Source of the DNA: a bacterium | GTDB taxonomy: Bacteria; Ratteibacteria; UBA8468 | Direction of reading: 5' to 3' | NCBI GenBank assembly: GCA_030672255.1 | Contig: DAOVGU010000147.1 | Span: forward strand, 1-5,496 | Length of the DNA: 5,496 bases | Shown here: one piece after another, positions 4,605 to 5,496 of the stretch | Numbering within the stretch: the first letter of the stretch is position 1 | Layout: every line of letters begins with the position of its first letter | The notes under the pieces: generated by a model | What the model saw: only the letters and a program-made list of their open reading frames with translations | Told to the model about the DNA's origin: nothing | The model's database searches: none | Program-made: the position numbers and the translations under genes

Positions 4605-5496
4605 ATGAATTTAGAGAAGCAATCCATTTTTCTTCACAAAAAGAAAAAAGGGAAATTAGAGATTAAAAGCCGGGTTCCCTTAAGGAATCTTATTGACCTT
4701 TCCCTGGCCTATACCCCGGGCGTTGCCGGCCCTTCCCGAAGGATTGCCAAAAAAAAGTCTCTTGTCTATGACTATACCAACAAATGGAATACGATTGCGG
4801 TAATTACCGATGGCAGTGCAGTCCTTGGTTTGGGAAATATTGGTCCGGAAGCGGCTTTACCGGTGATGGAGGGCAAATGCATCCTCTTTAAGGTATTCTC
4901 CGGGATCGATGCCATTCCCATCTGTCTTGCCACCCAGGATGTAAGGACAATAGTAAAAACGATCCAGCTCATCTCTCCCTCTTTAGGTGGGATTAATTTA
5001 GAGGATATCTCCTCGCCCCGCTGTTTTTCAATCGAAAAAATATTAAAAAAACTGCTTTCCATTCCTGTCTTTCATGATGACCAGCACGGAACTGCGGTTG
5101 TGGTATTAGCCGCCACCATCAATGGTCTCAAAATCGTCAAAAAGAAACTCTCTGGAATCAAGATCGTTATCAATGGGGCGGGAGCCGCAGGCATTGCGGT
5201 AGCAAAGTTCCTTTATAAGAGCGGAGCAAAAAATATTATTCTCTGCGATCGAAAAGGAATTATCTACAAAGGGAGAAGAGAGAATATGAACTTTGCCAAG
5301 CAAGAGATTGCGGAAATTACCAATTGCGATTTAATGAAAGGAGATCTGAAAACCTCGATCAAGGGGGCGGACCTTTTTATCGGTGTCTCCGGCCCCAGTT
5401 TAGTAACCAGGGAAATGGTAAGGTCTATGGCAAAAGAGCCAATTGTCTTTGCGATGGCCAACCCTACCCCGGAGATTATGCCCAAGGCGGCTCTTG
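4605..5496 (+). CDS. Malic enzyme (malate dehydrogenase, decarboxylating), C-terminus beyond window
   Basis: Oxidatively decarboxylates malate to pyruvate and CO2 with reduction of NAD(P), in the cytoplasm. The 297 visible codons are open to the right edge. They match the short bacterial malic enzymes, usually about 380-450 residues. Seen in order: LSLAYTPGVA (32-41) with catalytic Y36, TDGSAVLGLGNIGPEAALPV (68-87), MEGK with catalytic K91, NLEDI with E133/D134 and HDDQHGTA (157-164) as metal-site residues, NGAGAAG (190-196) as the dinucleotide loop, CDRKG (214-218), GVSGPSLVT, and MANPTPEI (284-291). D215 at the end of the second Rossmann strand hints at NAD, but cofactor choice is not certain. 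I prefer the ATG at 4605 because MNLEKQSIFLHKKKKGK fits the usual N-terminus. An in-frame ATG at 4593 lies inside the repeat and would add four residues. The nearest ribosome site is a weak CGGGA at 4588-4592. A C-terminal phosphotransacetylase domain cannot be excluded. Confidence 0.95.
   Translation, partial: MNLEKQSIFLHKKKKGKLEIKSRVPLRNLIDLSLAYTPGVAGPSRRIAKKKSLVYDYTNKWNTIAVITDGSAVLGLGNIGPEAALPVMEGKCILFKVFSGIDAIPICLATQDVRTIVKTIQLISPSLGGINLEDISSPRCFSIEKILKKLLSIPVFHDDQHGTAVVVLAATINGLKIVKKKLSGIKIVINGAGAAGIAVAKFLYKSGAKNIILCDRKGIIYKGRRENMNFAKQEIAEITNCDLMKGDLKTSIKGADLFIGVSGPSLVTREMVRSMAKEPIVFAMANPTPEIMPKAAL

Noticed and set aside
1..5496. CRISPR array, tRNA or rRNA gene, or transposase
   Set aside because: No regularly spaced repeats, no cloverleaf-like sequence with a T-arm, and no transposase motifs were found on either strand.

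Overview
The window looks like a slice of a bacterial chromosome, probably from an uncultured anaerobic or candidate-phylum lineage. The phylum is a guess. It rests on dispersed palindromes of the TGTCATTGCGAG type, an ion-pumping pyrophosphatase, a short malic enzyme and generally weak Shine-Dalgarno sequences. No single marker fixes the taxonomy. No phage, CRISPR, transposase or RNA gene was seen.

Layout: a histone-deacetylase-family gene on the minus strand (1-672) runs off the left edge. A 54-bp divergent gap (673-726) holds a near-consensus sigma-70 promoter that reads right. Four genes on the plus strand follow: rplY/ctc for ribosomal protein L25 (727-1476), pth for peptidyl-tRNA hydrolase (1571-2212), hppA for the membrane pyrophosphatase (2402-4486), and a malic enzyme cut by the right edge (4605-5496). 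rplY next to pth is a conserved bacterial pairing that serves translation. hppA and the malic enzyme belong to energy and carbon metabolism: pyrophosphate hydrolysis drives an ion gradient, and malate is decarboxylated to pyruvate.

The unusual part is what lies between the plus-strand genes. All three gaps (94, 189 and 118 bp) are largely filled by palindromic repeats, several of which share TGTCATTSC / GSAATGACA ends. One imperfect 58-bp block occurs in two gaps. A different palindrome of about 67 bp sits in frame inside pth and adds about 23 residues to a loop of the enzyme. The repeats come so close to the downstream start codons that they probably supply part of the translation-initiation regions. 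These repeats are the best candidates for further work. I see no evidence of a new multi-gene system.
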